From: DAIDHK01 sp035510695
GTDB taxonomy: Bacteria > Patescibacteriota > Microgenomatia > Levybacterales > UBA12049
Reading direction: 5' to 3'
Assembly (NCBI GenBank): GCA_035510695.1
Contig: DATKGO010000036.1
Location: 1 to 15,728, forward strand
DNA length: 15,728 bases
The notes below the pieces were generated by a model. It had not been told where the DNA came from. It did no database searches and was given only the letters and a program-made list of their open reading frames with translations. The position numbers and the translations under genes were made by a program. This document shows positions 13,766-15,728 of this stretch, one piece after another (position 1 is the first letter of the stretch; each line of letters begins with the position of its first letter).

Positions 13766-15543
13766 TTTCTACTATTTCCCTCATTTTGCAAAATGGTGGT
13801 GGCTTCGATGAATTCTTTTTGTAATTGTTCCAATTCCTCCATCTTCCCTTCCGCTTCTTTGCGTTTCATTTCTTCACTTAAAATCTTAATTTTCGAACGC
13901 AGATAAAGCTCTCTTAACTGCTCGGCTGTTTTTTGTACTTCGGCTAAATACATTTCCTTGGACAACTTCGGTAAAGGGAACAATAACGATTTATTATACG
14001 CATGCAATAATTCCGCGGACAATTGCGTTCCAAACTGGGCTTGGTCAAATACACCTTTCGCGGCAGTTGAATAATCCAGCAAAAAACTAAATATTTTTTG
14101 ATAGGCACGCTCTTTGGCCATGGAATTACTTAAAACCAAAACCGATTTTTCCAGTGTTGACTTAGGATCTTCACTTTGTAAAATAAGTGACACCAGATAC
14201 TCTTCCAACACTTCCTCACGTGTCCGTTTTTCCGCAACCGCTTCCGATACAACTTTCGCCTGCTCCGGCATTACGCTGCGTTCAATTTCCTTTTGCAGAT
14301 TATCTTCGCTTGTATCGATGGCCTTGCTCAATTTTTTCAAATAATGTTCGCGAATAATTAAATTGCCAATGCTGGCCAAAACCGGCAAAAACGTGCCGGC
14401 AATCATCCGTTTTCCTTCAGCAGAATCCGGATCGGCACTTGATATTGCCTGATCAAATAAATAATCATAAACGCTGATGTCTTTTTTCAAGGCTTGTTTG
14501 AAAGCCAATTCATTGGTTTTAATTGCCTCGTCCGGATCTTTGCTGCCCGGAATAACCGCCACGGTAGTTTTCAGATTTTTCTGATCAATAATCGGGATGC
14601 TGCGTTTCATCGCTTCCTGTCCGGCTTTATCGCCGTCAAAACAAATTGTGATTTTATCAGCGTAGCGAGCCAGCAAATTGACCTGCATCGGAGTTAAAGC
14701 CGTGCCTTTGACTGCCAAAACATTGGTCACGCCGGCTTGAAAACAAGAAATTACATCAAATTCTCCTTCCACTAAAATGGCTTGTTTTTCTTTTTTAATC
14801 GACTCCTTAGTCACTTGGATACCGAAAAATGTTTCGCCTTTGTGATAAATGAGTGTCTCACGGGTATTAATATATTTTGGGCCATTGCTTTGGACAGTTA
14901 AAATCCTGCCGCTAAAGCCGACGATATTTTCTCTGTGGTCGTAAAGTGGAAAAATTAACCTATTCCAGAAAAAATCCCGCAGTTGCCTGCCGTATTGAAC
15001 TGCTAAGCCGGCATCCAGCAATTCTTCAGCCGTAAATTTCTTTTTTTTCATTAAATAATTCACCAAAGAGTCACGCTGATTTGGCGCAAAACCCAAACGG
15101 AATGTCTCAATGACTTTATCGTTAATTTTGCGTCCTTGAACATATTCCAAGGCTTTTTTACCCGCCGCATGTTTAGTTAAAAGATAATGATAAAATTCCA
15201 CTGCCAAACTGTTGGCTTCATACAAACGCTCTTTCTTCGCCGCCAAGCCTGTGCTTATACCGCGATTTTGTAAAGTAACGCCGACTCGTTTGGCTAATAA
15301 ACGCAAAGCTTCTGGGAATTCGATTTTTTCCTGCTCCATGACGAAGGAATACGCGTCGCCCCCAGCTTGGCAACCGAAGCAATGCCAGATTTGCCGCTCA
15401 GGCGAGACGATAAATGAGGGGGATTTTTCACCATGAAATGGGCACAAACCTTTGAAGTTTCGCCCGGTTTTTTTCAATTGAACTGTTTCCCCAATCAGAG
15501 AAACAATATCAATTTTCTCGCGGATTAACGCCACTTCGTCCAT
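13762..15543 (-). CDS. dnaG: DNA primase
   Basis: 593 residues, normal for bacterial DnaG, which makes RNA primers at the replication fork with the DnaB helicase. The N-terminal CHC2 zinc finger has C34 and H37 (LCPFHGEKSPSF) and C55 and C58 (HCFGCQAGGDAY). The catalytic core includes IFPLYDHRENIVGFSGR and KYINTRET. The TOPRIM domain includes EGEFDVIS with E260, DGDKAGQEA with D303 and D305, and DPDEAI. The C-terminal part is helical and more divergent, as expected for the helicase-binding domain. ATG 15543 gives the usual opening (MDEVALIREKIDIVSLIGE). The 19 upstream codons of the open frame overlap the promoter. The gene is divergent from the next, not in an operon with a visible rpoD. Confidence 0.97.
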   Translation of the reverse strand: MDEVALIREKIDIVSLIGETVQLKKTGRNFKGLCPFHGEKSPSFIVSPERQIWHCFGCQAGGDAYSFVMEQEKIEFPEALRLLAKRVGVTLQNRGISTGLAAKKERLYEANSLAVEFYHYLLTKHAAGKKALEYVQGRKINDKVIETFRLGFAPNQRDSLVNYLMKKKKFTAEELLDAGLAVQYGRQLRDFFWNRLIFPLYDHRENIVGFSGRILTVQSNGPKYINTRETLIYHKGETFFGIQVTKESIKKEKQAILVEGEFDVISCFQAGVTNVLAVKGTALTPMQVNLLARYADKITICFDGDKAGQEAMKRSIPIIDQKNLKTTVAVIPGSKDPDEAIKTNELAFKQALKKDISVYDYLFDQAISSADPDSAEGKRMIAGTFLPVLASIGNLIIREHYLKKLSKAIDTSEDNLQKEIERSVMPEQAKVVSEAVAEKRTREEVLEEYLVSLILQSEDPKSTLEKSVLVLSNSMAKERAYQKIFSFLLDYSTAAKGVFDQAQFGTQLSAELLHAYNKSLLFPLPKLSKEMYLAEVQKTAEQLRELYLRSKIKILSEEMKRKEAEGKMEELEQLQKEFIEATTILQNEGNSRN

Positions 15544-15552
15544 AGTGACTGC

Positions 15553-15582
15553 AGTATATACCACACTACATTCCTTTTGCAA
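15553..15582 (-). promoter_or_regulatory. dnaG promoter
   Basis: On the minus strand TTGCAA (15577-15582), an 18-base spacer and TATACT (15553-15558). The predicted start near 15546 is about three bases before ATG 15543, so the transcript is leaderless or nearly so. No Shine-Dalgarno is visible. Confidence 0.6.
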
Positions 15583-15591
15583 AATTACGAA

Positions 15592-15634
15592 TTGACTCAC
15601 TAAGAATGACCTTCTACAATCATCGTTGACTCAC
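15592..15634 (+). promoter_or_regulatory. Divergent promoter with a 9-base direct repeat
   Basis: TTGACT (15592-15597), 17 bases, TACAAT (15615-15620). The word TTGACTCAC occurs at 15592-15600 (covering the -35) and at 15626-15634 (around the start site), 34 bases apart. This is a good candidate for a regulator-binding pair. The -35 lies nine bases from the dnaG -35, back to back. Confidence 0.6.
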
Positions 15635-15688
15635 GAGTAATTCACCTTTATCTTTTTCCAATTTTCTGTCCAGTAAGGGGGTGATATT

Positions 15689-15728
15689 TTGAAAGGAAAA
15701 TATGATAAAGAATATCTTGCGCAATTAC
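15689..15728 (+). CDS. Start of a gene cut by the window end
   Basis: TTG 15689 follows AAGGGGGTGAT (15675-15685), nearly the complement of the 16S rRNA 3' end, with seven bases from AGGGGG to the start. The visible residues are MKGKYDKEYLAQL. An alternative ATG at 15702 in another frame (MIKNILRNY) has a weaker GAAAGGA ahead. The TTG is preferred for its Shine-Dalgarno. Too little is present to name the product. Confidence 0.5.
   Translation, partial: MKGKYDKEYLAQL

Overview
The window is compact bacterial chromosome, A+T-rich and tightly packed, with housekeeping genes (tgt, murD, smpB, ssrA/tmRNA, a tRNA-Ser, comF-like, dnaG) interspersed with small accessory modules. Genes are small, intergenic gaps short, and several promoters sit directly on the start codon. 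Many proteins look lineage-specific. Together with the unusual Tgt architecture this suggests a reduced genome of the Patescibacteria/CPR kind, possibly Microgenomates. That placement is inference from style and remembered family resemblance, not from a marker phylogeny.

Layout. 147-878: a VapBC-like toxin-antitoxin (TA) pair. 879-3794 (minus): tgt and murD, each carrying what looks like an in-frame repeat insertion. 3904-7797 (plus): a block of envelope proteins: a polytopic membrane protein, a two-helix PH-like protein, a tiny two-helix protein and a single-pass protein that joins a degenerate PP2C-like domain to a beta-propeller. 7801-8740: smpB followed by its partner RNA, tmRNA, which encodes a long (26-codon) tag. 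8778-9447: a second RHH/PIN TA pair. 9444-11136 (minus): two TPR-rich genes (the second apparently frameshifted) and a DUF3467-like gene. 11371-12066 (minus): a ComF-family phosphoribosyltransferase. 12144-12274: tRNA-Ser(GCU) with its own promoter. 12304-12900: an unrecognised single gene with a strong promoter, a structured leader and a hairpin-rich 3' end. 13128-13765: a BrnT/BrnA-like TA pair. 13762-15543 (minus): dnaG. 15592-end: a divergent promoter and the first codons of another gene.

How it works together. SmpB and tmRNA form the trans-translation ribosome-rescue system. DnaG, MurD and Tgt serve replication, peptidoglycan synthesis and tRNA modification. The three TA modules each run tail-to-tail into a minus-strand gene, with stop codons abutting or sharing TTAA. 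Three copies of one double-hairpin repeat (in murD, before the PH-like gene, and between the TPR genes) show compensatory stem changes, and the murD copy is translated.

Most worth following: the covarying repeat family with a translated copy, the structured leader of the unknown gene at 12444, the long tmRNA tag, the pseudophosphatase-propeller block, the convergent TA arrangement and the pattern of leaderless promoters.
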